NCBI RefSeq assembly: GCF_035920345.1
Contig: NZ_CP109149.1
Coordinates: 5,332,001 to 5,396,000 of the forward strand
DNA from: Nocardia vinacea
Lineage (GTDB): Bacteria > Actinomycetota > Actinomycetes > Mycobacteriales > Mycobacteriaceae
Length of the DNA: 64,000 nt
Reading direction: 5' to 3'
Part shown: positions 7,547-15,368 of the stretch, piece after piece
How the letters are laid out: every line of letters begins with the position of its first letter
Position numbering within the stretch: the first letter of the stretch is position 1
Made by a program: the position numbers and the translations under genes
Notes under the pieces: model-generated
What the model saw: the letters and a program-made list of their open reading frames with translations, nothing else
Database searches by the model: none
What the model was told of the DNA's origin: nothing

Positions 7547-8770
7547 ATGATCGCTGGAACACCGGTGCTCGACCTCGACGATGCCGCTTCGCTCGAGGCC
7601 GCCGATGTCGGCGGCGCCCTGCGCTCTGCGGCATCCGGCGGCGCGCAGGTACGCGCGACCGCGGCAGCAATCGGTGAGCACGCACTCGCGCGCCTCGCGG
7701 ATCTGCGGCCACGCAGCGTGGTGTTGGTCTCCGGCTCGGGCCGGGCGGCTCGCGCCGCGAGTCTGATCGTCGCCGCACTCGGCGACCGTGCCGGCCTACC
7801 CGTGGTCCCGGTCGCTGCCCTTCCGCCATGGGTCGGCCCGCTGGACGTGGTGCTCGTCGCGGGTGACGACGCGGGCGATCCCCGGCTGATCGATGCGGTC
7901 GACCGGGCACAGCGCCGAGGCGCGGAGGTTGTGGTCGCCGCGCCGCACGAAGGTCCGCTGCGGGCCGCTGCGGCCGGGCGTACCTCACTGCTGGAGCCGC
8001 GGATTCCGGTACTGGACCACAATCGGCTGCTGCGCTTCCTCGCGGCCTGTATCGCGGTGCTGCGCATCGTCGATCCGACCCGCTCCGGCGCGGCCGTACC
8101 CGATCTGACCGAGCTGGCCGATGTGCTCGATGCCGAGGCATTGCGCGATGGCCCGCACAACGAGGTCTTCCACAATCCGGCCAAGACGCTGGCCGCGCGC
8201 ATGCAGCAGCGCGCCGTCGTGCTGGCCGGCGACTCCCCGGCCGCCAACGAACTCGCCGAGCACGGCGCCGAGGTGCTGTTGCAGTCGGCGGGCAAGGTTG
8301 CCACCGCGGTGGATCTGGCCGAGGCGGTGGCTGCCAATCCCCGAATGGTCGAGGCCGCAGGCGAATCCACGCCCAACTTCGATCCGCTGTTCCACGACGA
8401 GGAACTCGACGGACCAGCGCCGGTGGAGCGCGTCCGGGTGTTCGTGCTCAGCGCGGATCTGGATCAGGCCGCGGCGCGTCGCCGGCTCGCCGTCTTCGGC
8501 GGCAACGGATCGGGTCTGGTCGACGCCGATCTGGTGAGCGCGGATATCGAACCGCTGCACACCTCACTCACCGATCCCGCCGCGCCCATGCCTGCCAGAG
8601 TGGATGATTCGGGCGCGCCGCTGCCCGGCACCATCGCCCATGCCAGCGAACTCGAACAACTCGCGGTGCTCGCGCTGCGCTTGGAGATGGCCGCCGCCTA
8701 TCTGCGGTTGATCGGCTCGCGCAGCGGTGCGACACAGCCCACGGAACAGCTCGACGGGGGACACTACTAG
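7547..8770 (+). CDS. TobH-like SIS-domain protein (Rv3256c-like)
   Basis: A 407-residue protein of the type annotated TobH in mycobacteria, always just before manA. It resembles the sugar-isomerase (SIS) fold of bifunctional phosphoglucose/phosphomannose isomerases: an alpha/beta segment with SVVLVSGSGRAARAAS near residue 60, a second nucleotide-like strand DVVLVAGDDAG, and a C-terminal SIS-like part around residues 210-400. Catalytic activity is unproven. GGGGAGG upstream of the ATG at 7547 supports the start. It overlaps manA by one base (TAGTG), so the two are co-translated; a role in mannose-6-phosphate supply is inferred from context. Confidence 0.8.
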   Translation: MIAGTPVLDLDDAASLEAADVGGALRSAASGGAQVRATAAAIGEHALARLADLRPRSVVLVSGSGRAARAASLIVAALGDRAGLPVVPVAALPPWVGPLDVVLVAGDDAGDPRLIDAVDRAQRRGAEVVVAAPHEGPLRAAAAGRTSLLEPRIPVLDHNRLLRFLAACIAVLRIVDPTRSGAAVPDLTELADVLDAEALRDGPHNEVFHNPAKTLAARMQQRAVVLAGDSPAANELAEHGAEVLLQSAGKVATAVDLAEAVAANPRMVEAAGESTPNFDPLFHDEELDGPAPVERVRVFVLSADLDQAAARRRLAVFGGNGSGLVDADLVSADIEPLHTSLTDPAAPMPARVDDSGAPLPGTIAHASELEQLAVLALRLEMAAAYLRLIGSRSGATQPTEQLDGGHY

Positions 8771-9990
8771 TGCACGAACTCGTTGGTGCGCTGCGTTCCT
8801 ATGCCTGGGGTTCACGCACCGCACTCGCTCAGTTGTGCGGCCGACCGGTCCCTTCCGCGCATCCGGAGGCGGAGCTGTGGTTCGGCGCGCATCCCGCCGA
8901 TCCAGCGTATGTCCGCTTGGAGAACAGCACCCGCTCACTGCTGGAATTGGTCGCGGACGATCCGGAGCGTGAACTCGGCGCCGCCGCACCGGAATTCGGC
9001 GGGCGGCTGCCGTTCCTGTTGAAGATCCTGGCCGCCGAGGAACCGCTATCGCTGCAGGCGCATCCGAGTTCGGCGCAGGCGCGGGCCGGATTCGAGCGCG
9101 AGAACCACGCGCGGGTGCCGCTGGATTCGCCGATGCGCAACTATCGCGACGAGAACCACAAGCCGGAACTGGTTGTCGCGCTGGACCGGTTCGAGGCGCT
9201 GGCCGGATTCCGGGATCCACGTCGCACGGTCGAGCTATTGCGCGCACTGGATGTGCCGGGACTGCGCTCATATGCGGACCTGCTTGCCGCCCAACCCGAT
9301 TCGGCCGGACTGCGGACGCTGTTCACGACCTGGATCACGCTGCCGCAGAATGTCCTCGGCACACTGCTCCCCCAGGTGCTCGACGGATGCGTCCGCTATC
9401 TCTCGGTGAAGGGCGCCCGGGAGTTCACCGCCGAGGCGCGCACCACACTCGAACTCGCCGAGGCATATCCGGGCGACACCGGTGTGCTGGCCGCACTGCT
9501 GCTCAATCGGCTGACGCTGGAACCAGGACAGGGACTGTTCCTCGCGGCGGGCAATCTGCACGCATATCTGCGCGGACTCGGTGTGGAGATCATGGCCAAT
9601 TCCGACAATGTGCTGCGCGGTGGTCTCACGCCCAAGCATGTCGATGTGCCGGAGTTGCTGCGGGTGCTGGACTTCGAGCCGATCGATCTGCCGGTGGTGC
9701 TACCGGAACCGGCGGGTGACGGGTCGGTGCGCTATCGGACACCCGCGCCGGAGTTCGCGCTGCGGCGGTTCGACCTGACCGCGGGATCCGGGCAAGTGCC
9801 GCTGACAGCCGCGGGACCGGGAATCGTGCTGTGCACGACGGGCACGGTGCGGCTGTTGCAAGGGGAGAACGAGCTGGTGCTGGAACGCGGTGCGGCGGCG
9901 TGGATATCGGCGGCCGACACCGAGATTCGCGCCCAGGCCGTCGACGGCGACGCCCAGTTGTTCTGCGCCTGCGTCGGTGGCGGCAACTGA
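8770..9990 (+). CDS. manA: mannose-6-phosphate isomerase ManA (type I)
   Basis: Zinc-dependent cupin enzyme converting fructose-6-phosphate to mannose-6-phosphate, the first committed step to GDP-mannose. The 406-residue product shows the family order: EEPLSLQAHPS (zinc ligands Gln and His, about residues 95-105), then ENHKPE (Glu/His ligands, about 135), then GNLHAYLRG (His ligand, about 262). The GTG start at 8770 overlaps the stop of the TobH-like gene. With manB upstream and manC at 26.3 kb, the window contains the full route from fructose-6-phosphate to GDP-mannose. Confidence 0.94.
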   Translation: MHELVGALRSYAWGSRTALAQLCGRPVPSAHPEAELWFGAHPADPAYVRLENSTRSLLELVADDPERELGAAAPEFGGRLPFLLKILAAEEPLSLQAHPSSAQARAGFERENHARVPLDSPMRNYRDENHKPELVVALDRFEALAGFRDPRRTVELLRALDVPGLRSYADLLAAQPDSAGLRTLFTTWITLPQNVLGTLLPQVLDGCVRYLSVKGAREFTAEARTTLELAEAYPGDTGVLAALLLNRLTLEPGQGLFLAAGNLHAYLRGLGVEIMANSDNVLRGGLTPKHVDVPELLRVLDFEPIDLPVVLPEPAGDGSVRYRTPAPEFALRRFDLTAGSGQVPLTAAGPGIVLCTTGTVRLLQGENELVLERGAAAWISAADTEIRAQAVDGDAQLFCACVGGGN

Positions 9991-10132
9991 CCTGTCCGCC
10001 AAGTCTGCTCCTATGCTGCCTTAGGCTGTTCGTTCGACGGCCTTCTGACGGGCCCACAACGGAGCGAGTCTTACGAGCGACCGTTGGCAGCGCCGCAGGG
10101 GCTGCAAAACAGACACAGGAGGACCTGACCCA

Positions 10133-11068
10133 ATGTCGGCTGGTGGTGGCAAAAAGGCGATTCTCGCCGCATTGTCGGCGAACGCGGGGATCGCGGCGGC
10201 GAAGTTCGTCGGCGCGTTCATCACCGGTTCCGGATCGATGCTGGCCGAGGCGGTGCACTCGGTCGCGGACACCGCCAACCAGGGGCTGCTGCTGCTCGGT
10301 CAGCGCCGGGCCGCGCAGGATGCCGATGAACTGCACCCGTTCGGATACGGGCGCAATCGCTACTTCTACTCGTTCATCGTCGCGCTGGTGCTGTTCACAC
10401 TGGGCTCGATCTATGCCATCTACGAGGGCATCCACAAGATTCAGCATCCGGAGGAGCTGAGCAATCCGATCGTCGCGATCGTCATCCTGTTCCTCGCGAT
10501 CTGCCTCGAGAGCTACAGCTTCATGACGGCGATGCGGGAATCCATCCCGCTCAAGGGCAATTCGAGCTGGTGGCGGTTCATCCGCAATTCGCGCAGTCCG
10601 GAACTGCCGGTGGTGCTGTTGGAGGACACCGGCGCGCTGATCGGTCTGGTCTTCGCATTCGCGGCGGTCGGGCTGACCATTCTCACCGATGACCCGGTCT
10701 GGGACGGCATCGGCACCCTCGCCATCGGCGCACTGCTCGGCGTTATCGCGCTGATCCTGATCGTGGAGATGCAGAGCCTGCTGATCGGTGAGGGCGCGAC
10801 GCCGGAAGAGGATAAGGCGATCCGCGCCAACCTGGTCGACGGCAAGCGCATCGACCGGGTGATCCACCTCAAGACGCAGTATCTCGGGCCGGAGGAGATC
10901 CTGGTCGCGGCCAAGATCTCGATCGTGCCCGATCTGGATATCGAGGATATCGCCGCGGCCATCGATGCTGCGGAAGCCAGGGTGCGCGCGGCCGTACCCG
11001 CCGCGCGGGTGATGTATCTGGAACCCGACCTGTACCGGACGCCGCGGGCTGATTCGACGATTGCCTGA
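10133..11068 (+). CDS. cation diffusion facilitator family transporter
   Basis: Inner-membrane metal/proton antiporter of 311 residues, probably exporting Zn2+ or a similar divalent cation. The hydrophobic segments of a CDF protein are visible, and the metal-site helices carry HSVADTANQ (about 39-47) and EDTGALIG (about 163-170), where His/Asp residues bind metal. A cytoplasmic C-terminal domain follows (about 220-305). The start ATG has AGGAGG 11 nt upstream. It stands 140 nt after manA and converges with the oxidoreductase at 11070, one base away. Substrate metal cannot be told from sequence alone. Confidence 0.86.
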   Translation: MSAGGGKKAILAALSANAGIAAAKFVGAFITGSGSMLAEAVHSVADTANQGLLLLGQRRAAQDADELHPFGYGRNRYFYSFIVALVLFTLGSIYAIYEGIHKIQHPEELSNPIVAIVILFLAICLESYSFMTAMRESIPLKGNSSWWRFIRNSRSPELPVVLLEDTGALIGLVFAFAAVGLTILTDDPVWDGIGTLAIGALLGVIALILIVEMQSLLIGEGATPEEDKAIRANLVDGKRIDRVIHLKTQYLGPEEILVAAKISIVPDLDIEDIAAAIDAAEARVRAAVPAARVMYLEPDLYRTPRADSTIA

Positions 11069-11069
11069 T

Positions 11070-12527
11070 TCAGCGCGAGGCGCGCAGCAGATCTCTCGGG
11101 TCGGTGTGGATTCCGAATTCCTTGCGCAGCACGTGCCGTGCGGCATGCACACCGGACATTCCGTGTACTCCCGGACCGGGCGGGGTCGACGCGGAGCACA
11201 GGTAGACGCCGGGTAGTGGTGTGGCGTACGGGTTCCAGCGCGGGACCGGTCGGAAGGCGAACTGGCGCAGGGTCACCGCGCCCGCGGAGATATCGCCACC
11301 GATGTAGTTGGCATTGTGCGTCGGCATTTCGGCGCCGGTGACAACATTCTTGGCCAGGATCAGGTCGGTGAAGCCCGGGGCGAAGCGTTCCACCTGGGCG
11401 ATGACGGCGGCGCTGATGTCGCGAGTGGAACCGTTCGGGACGTGGGCGTAGGTGTAGAGCGTATGGCCGCCCGCCGGTGCCCGCGTCGAGTCGACCACGC
11501 CCGGCTGGATGGCGAGAACATACGGACGATCCGCGTGTTGTCCTGCGGCGATGGTCTTTTCGACGGCCATTGCCTCGGCGCGGGTGCCGACCAGATGGAG
11601 TGTCCCGGCGAGTTCACACCCCGGCGCCTGCCACGGCACCGGTCCGGACAGCGCGAAGTCGACCTTGCAGGCCGCGCCGCCATAACGGAAGCGGCGCAAC
11701 CCCTTCGCGTAATGATCCGGCAGCCGGTCCCCCGCCATGCGCAGCAGTTCGGCGGGCGCGGTATCCAGCACAACCGCACGCGCGCTACCGAATTCGTCGA
11801 GCGATTCGACGCGGTGCCCGGTGACGACCTTGCCGCCGAGGCGTTCGAGTTCGGCGATCAAAGCATCCGGAATGGCCTGGCTGCCGCCGCGTGGCAGCAC
11901 CCAGCCTCCGGCGTGGGCGAGTGTCGCCAGCAGCATGCCCGCTCCGGCAGCGGGGATGGCGCGCGGCGGTGTAATCGCATGCGTGGCAACGCCGGTCAGC
12001 AGTGCAGGTGCCGCCTGCTCGCGAAATCGTAGGTTCCACAGGGGCGACCCCTGCTCGAGCACCCGCAGTCCGAAGCGCAGTCCGGTCAGCAGGTCGGCGG
12101 GCGGGCGGCGCAGATCCGACATCGCGAACTCCACGACCTGCTGCCAATGCCGGATCATCGGCTCGAAGAGTGCACGCCATGCGGCGCCGTCACGGCCGAG
12201 ACCAGCGGCGGTGCGGTCCAGATCGCGCCAGGCCACCCCTGCCGTCCCGCCGTCGAGCGGATGCGCGTAGGACACCTCGGGCGCGAGCAGTTCGACACCG
12301 TGCGCGGCAAGATCGAAGGTGCGAAAGAACGGCGACGCCAATGCCATCGGATGCGCACCGGCGCAGACATCGTGCCGATATCCGGGCAGCGTCAACTCGG
12401 CGGTGCGGCTCCCGCCGCCCGCCGTGGCCTGCGCCTCGTACACCTCGACGGTGAGACCGGCACGCGCCAGGATCACCGCCGCGGCGAGACCGTTGGGACC
12501 AGAACCGACCACGACGACATCGGGCAT
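11070..12527 (-). CDS. CrtI-like FAD/NAD(P)-dependent oxidoreductase (Rv3254-like)
   Basis: A 485-residue flavoprotein of the phytoene-desaturase/amine-oxidase superfamily. The Rossmann dinucleotide motif VVVVGSGPNGLAAA opens the protein, followed by EVYEAQATAGGGSRT; a C-terminal FAD segment (YLCSASTPPGPGVHGMSG) is also present. Substrate unknown; a comparable gene lies beside manA in mycobacteria. The start is placed at the ATG at 12527 because the FAD fold begins there. An upstream ATG at 12590 overlaps the TetR stop and would add 21 residues; coupling from it is possible. The TetR gene directly upstream is the likely regulator. Confidence 0.82.
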   Translation of the reverse strand: MPDVVVVGSGPNGLAAAVILARAGLTVEVYEAQATAGGGSRTAELTLPGYRHDVCAGAHPMALASPFFRTFDLAAHGVELLAPEVSYAHPLDGGTAGVAWRDLDRTAAGLGRDGAAWRALFEPMIRHWQQVVEFAMSDLRRPPADLLTGLRFGLRVLEQGSPLWNLRFREQAAPALLTGVATHAITPPRAIPAAGAGMLLATLAHAGGWVLPRGGSQAIPDALIAELERLGGKVVTGHRVESLDEFGSARAVVLDTAPAELLRMAGDRLPDHYAKGLRRFRYGGAACKVDFALSGPVPWQAPGCELAGTLHLVGTRAEAMAVEKTIAAGQHADRPYVLAIQPGVVDSTRAPAGGHTLYTYAHVPNGSTRDISAAVIAQVERFAPGFTDLILAKNVVTGAEMPTHNANYIGGDISAGAVTLRQFAFRPVPRWNPYATPLPGVYLCSASTPPGPGVHGMSGVHAARHVLRKEFGIHTDPRDLLRASR

Positions 12528-12582
12528 ACCTCGATTCTGCCGGGTCGACCCGGGCTGTGCCGTCACCCGCGCGAGGTATCGA

Positions 12583-13167
12583 TCACCCATTCACTCCCTT
12601 ATGTGTCCATTGGCCGAGCAGCACCCGGATCCGCTCCTCGCGCAGCTCGTCGACCAGGCGACCGCTGCGGTCCAGGGTGGCGATGCCGTGCAGGGCGCTC
12701 CAGGCCACCTCGGTGCCCGCCTGTAAATCGAAATCGCCCGCGAACGGCGCGTACGCGCTCTGGATCTCGCCGAATGCGTCGCGCAGCGCCTGTGGTGCGT
12801 CGTTGCCGAAGTTGAGTTCGGTATCGAGGACGAACATCGCGTCGTATCGGGCCGGATTCTCGGTCGCGAAGTCGAGGTAGCCGCGCACCATGGCCTCGAG
12901 CGCCTCGCTCGGAGTCTTCGCGCGGGCCCGCCGCTCGCGCAGCTGTGCAGTGAGATCGACGATGCCTTCTTCGGCGACGGCCGTGACGATCGCCGCCTTG
13001 CCGGCGAAGTGGCTGTAGAGCACCGGCTGGCTGTATTCGATCTTCTCGGCGAGGCGGCGCACGGTCACCGCCTCCCAGCCCGAGGTTTCGGCGAGTTCAC
13101 GTGCGGTGTCGATGATGCGCTGATGTCGTTCGGCTCGTTCGCGTTCTTTGCGGCTCTGCGTGGTCAT
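12583..13167 (-). CDS. TetR/AcrR family regulator
   Basis: A 194-residue repressor with an N-terminal helix-turn-helix (about residues 15-60; RRLAEKIEYSQPVLYSHFAGK is the recognition region) and a TetR C-terminal ligand domain with the WxAxHG-like motif AWSALHGIATL. The ATG at 13167 is preferred to an upstream start that would run into the operator. It stands first in a two-gene unit with the CrtI-like oxidoreductase, divergent from the DUF4287 gene. Two matching palindromes in the divergent gap are its likely binding sites. Confidence 0.88.
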   Translation of the reverse strand: MTTQSRKERERAERHQRIIDTARELAETSGWEAVTVRRLAEKIEYSQPVLYSHFAGKAAIVTAVAEEGIVDLTAQLRERRARAKTPSEALEAMVRGYLDFATENPARYDAMFVLDTELNFGNDAPQALRDAFGEIQSAYAPFAGDFDLQAGTEVAWSALHGIATLDRSGRLVDELREERIRVLLGQWTHKGVNG

Positions 13168-13177
13168 ACCGAAAATT

Positions 13178-13190
13178 CTAGCAGCGCTAG
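13178..13190. promoter_or_regulatory. CTAGC palindrome, TetR operator 1
   Basis: CTAGCAGCGCTAG, an inverted repeat of CTAGC with a 3-bp centre, lies 10 nt upstream of the TetR start. It is nearly identical to a second site exactly 50 bp away, on the other side of the divergent promoters. Confidence 0.65.
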
Positions 13191-13227
13191 ACAAACTAAC
13201 GCGGCTCCATTATGGTCGCTCACAGAC

Positions 13228-13240
13228 CTAGCGGCGCTAG
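13228..13240. promoter_or_regulatory. CTAGC palindrome, TetR operator 2
   Basis: CTAGCGGCGCTAG differs from operator 1 by one central base and lies about 90 nt upstream of the DUF4287 gene. The centre-to-centre spacing of 50 bp could place two dimers on a similar face of the DNA. Confidence 0.65.
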
Positions 13241-13332
13241 TTTTCAGAGCAGCGCCACAAGCACTGAGCACCGATGAATTTCGGCGATCGGCCCCGTCCA
13301 CATCGCTGAGCGCACCAACAGAGGAGACGAAC

Positions 13333-13551
13333 ATGGCAACGACCAAGGCCAAGGGGCCCGCGTCCTACTTCCCGTCGATCGAGGCCAAGTACGGTCGCAC
13401 CATCGATGAGTGGAAGTCCGCCGTGCGCGCGTCGCATCTGGCCTCGCACAAGGAAATCGTCGAATGGCTGACGTCCGAGCACGGCTTCGGCCACGGCCAC
13501 GCCACCGCGATCGCCCAGCACTACCTGCATCCGGAGAAGTGGGCCGACTGA
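13333..13551 (+). CDS. DUF4287 domain small protein
   Basis: A 72-residue soluble protein made almost entirely of a DUF4287 domain: PASYFPSIEAKYGRTIDEW near the start, then SHKEIVEWLTSEHGFGHGHA and a HYLHPEKW end. Function is unknown. GAGGAG lies 7 nt before the ATG at 13333. It is divergent from the TetR gene and shares the paired CTAGC operators; a strong terminator follows, so it is probably monocistronic. Confidence 0.9.
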   Translation: MATTKAKGPASYFPSIEAKYGRTIDEWKSAVRASHLASHKEIVEWLTSEHGFGHGHATAIAQHYLHPEKWAD

Positions 13552-13563
13552 TCCCACCGACAC

Positions 13564-13598
13564 CACGAAGGGCCCGCAGATCCTGCGGGCCCTTCGTG
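13564..13598 (+). terminator. rho-independent terminator after DUF4287
   Basis: A 16-bp perfect stem (13564-13579 with 13583-13598) with a 3-nt ATC loop, followed by TTT. It begins 12 nt after the stop codon. It may also serve the convergent small minus-strand gene at 13627. Confidence 0.85.
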
Positions 13599-13626
13599 TT
13601 TCAGGAAAACTTCTCGGCGCGGCTGG

Positions 13627-13848
13627 TCACGGCCCGAGGAATAAACGTTCGCACGGCAGGCGCGGTAGCAGTCGGCAGTCCTCGACGGTTTCGCGAATCA
13701 ATTCGATTGTGCACCAGCGCTTTCGCCGCCAGTCGTGGATCAGATTGTGTACCGCCGCCACAGTGGCGGTGTAGTCGAAGACCACACCGGACATCCAGAT
13801 CCGCAGGTGCAGATCACCTTCGGTCGGAAACCATGCTTCGGCGGTCAC
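13627..13848 (-). CDS. small hypothetical protein downstream of dctA
   Basis: A 73-residue open frame starting with GTG at 13848, with AGGAGA about 9 nt upstream, 33 nt past the dctA stop and on the same strand. I do not recognise the family. It has two cysteines (CTIEL, DCRLL), several tryptophans and no membrane segment. Position and ribosome-binding site favour a real gene co-transcribed with dctA, but its small size leaves doubt. Confidence 0.5.
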   Translation of the reverse strand: MTAEAWFPTEGDLHLRIWMSGVVFDYTATVAAVHNLIHDWRRKRWCTIELIRETVEDCRLLPRLPCERLFLGP

Positions 13849-13881
13849 GGCCTATCTCCTCGCCGGGCAACGCGCGAGGCA

Positions 13882-15240
13882 CTATGCCTTGACCATATCC
13901 ACGGCGCCTGGCTCCTGCGGTGTCGGCTCCCCGTGTTCGTCGTCGATCATGGTCGTCTCGTCGAAGGGCAGTTTGCGGTCGAGGACCGAGTGGACCCACT
14001 CCATGTCGATGGTCTTGGTCCAGGTGCCGACCAGGACGGTGGCAACGGCATTGCCCGAGAAGTTGGTCAGCGCGCGGGCTTCGGACATGAACCGGTCGAT
14101 GCCGACAATCAGGCCGACGCCGTCGAGCAGTTCGGGGCGATGGCTCTGCAGTCCACCCGCAAGCGTGGCAAGACCCGCACCGGTGACACCGGCCGCGCCC
14201 TTGGACGCGACGATCATGAACACCAGCAGGCCGACCTGCTCACCTATGTTGAGCGGTTTGCCCATCGCATCGGCGATGAACAGCGACGCCATAGTCAGGT
14301 AGATGGCGGTGCCGTCCAGGTTGAACGAATATCCGGTCGGCACAACGACACCCACGGTGGTCCGTTCGACGCCGAGGTGCTCCATCTTCGCGATCAGCCG
14401 CGGCAGCGCGGACTCCGAGGACGAGGTACCGAGGATCAGCAGGTATTCCCTGGCCAGGTAGCGCACCAGCTTGAAGATGGACACCCGCGATACCGCCCAC
14501 AGCAGCACGCCGAGCACACCGAAGATGAATACCAGACAGGTCAGGTAGAACGCGATCATCAACAGCGCCAACTGCTTCACCGCGTCCAGGCCGGTCTTGC
14601 CGACCACATTCGCGATCGCGCCGAACGCACCGATCGGGGCCAGCCACAGGATCATCGACAGGATCCGGAAGACCAACTTCTGCAGCGATGCGACACCGCG
14701 CAGGATAGGCTCCCCCGCCGTGCCCATGGCCTGCAGCGCGAATCCGACCAGCAATGCGATAAACAGCGCCTGCAGCACGCTGCCGCTGGTCAGCGAGGAG
14801 GCAAGGGTGGTCGGGATGATGCTCTGGATAAATTCCCAGGTGCCGCCTGCGGCGTGCGCCTGATCGGCAAGCTTCGACCCCTGGTTGGCGGTCTTGGCGA
14901 TATTCATGCCGGAGCCGGGCTCCAGCAGATTGCCGACGACCAACCCGATGCCGAGCGCCACCGTCGACATGACCAGAAAGTACCCGAGCGCCAGCCCGCC
15001 CACCTTGCCGACATTGGCCGCCGAGCGCACCGATCCGATGCCGAGCACGATCGTGCAGAAGATGACCGGTGCGATCATCATCTTGATCATATTGATGAAT
15101 ATGGTGCCGAGCGGGGCCACGTCCTGACCGAATTCGGGCGCCAGCCAGCCGACCAGAATTCCCGCGATTACGGCGACGATAACGCCCAGATACAGCCAGT
15201 GGGTGCGGTCGCGCCGCTGTCGTTTTACTACATCGCTCAT
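13882..15240 (-). CDS. dctA: C4-dicarboxylate/proton symporter DctA
   Basis: A 452-residue membrane symporter of the DAACS family that imports succinate, fumarate and malate. Family landmarks are IFINMIKMMIAPVIFCTIV near residue 55, the serine-rich LILGTSSSESALPRL re-entrant loop at about 280, and the substrate-binding GYSFNLDGTAIYLT motif at about 315, with GIDRFMSEARALTNFSGN near 385. The ATG at 15240 follows a purine-rich GGAAAG. It is divergent from a DcuS/CitA-type sensor kinase and response regulator, the usual arrangement for dicarboxylate-induced dctA control. Confidence 0.95.
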   Translation of the reverse strand: MSDVVKRQRRDRTHWLYLGVIVAVIAGILVGWLAPEFGQDVAPLGTIFINMIKMMIAPVIFCTIVLGIGSVRSAANVGKVGGLALGYFLVMSTVALGIGLVVGNLLEPGSGMNIAKTANQGSKLADQAHAAGGTWEFIQSIIPTTLASSLTSGSVLQALFIALLVGFALQAMGTAGEPILRGVASLQKLVFRILSMILWLAPIGAFGAIANVVGKTGLDAVKQLALLMIAFYLTCLVFIFGVLGVLLWAVSRVSIFKLVRYLAREYLLILGTSSSESALPRLIAKMEHLGVERTTVGVVVPTGYSFNLDGTAIYLTMASLFIADAMGKPLNIGEQVGLLVFMIVASKGAAGVTGAGLATLAGGLQSHRPELLDGVGLIVGIDRFMSEARALTNFSGNAVATVLVGTWTKTIDMEWVHSVLDRKLPFDETTMIDDEHGEPTPQEPGAVDMVKA

Positions 15241-15368
15241 AGCGGGAAAGTCCTCTTCAGTGGTACCGGGGTGAGGTGGCTCACGCCCTCACGTGCACAA
15301 TGTTGGCTGCTAAGGGTGACGGTGGTCACGCTTTGGTGCATTACGTTCAATGGCTCGAGGGAAAGAAA

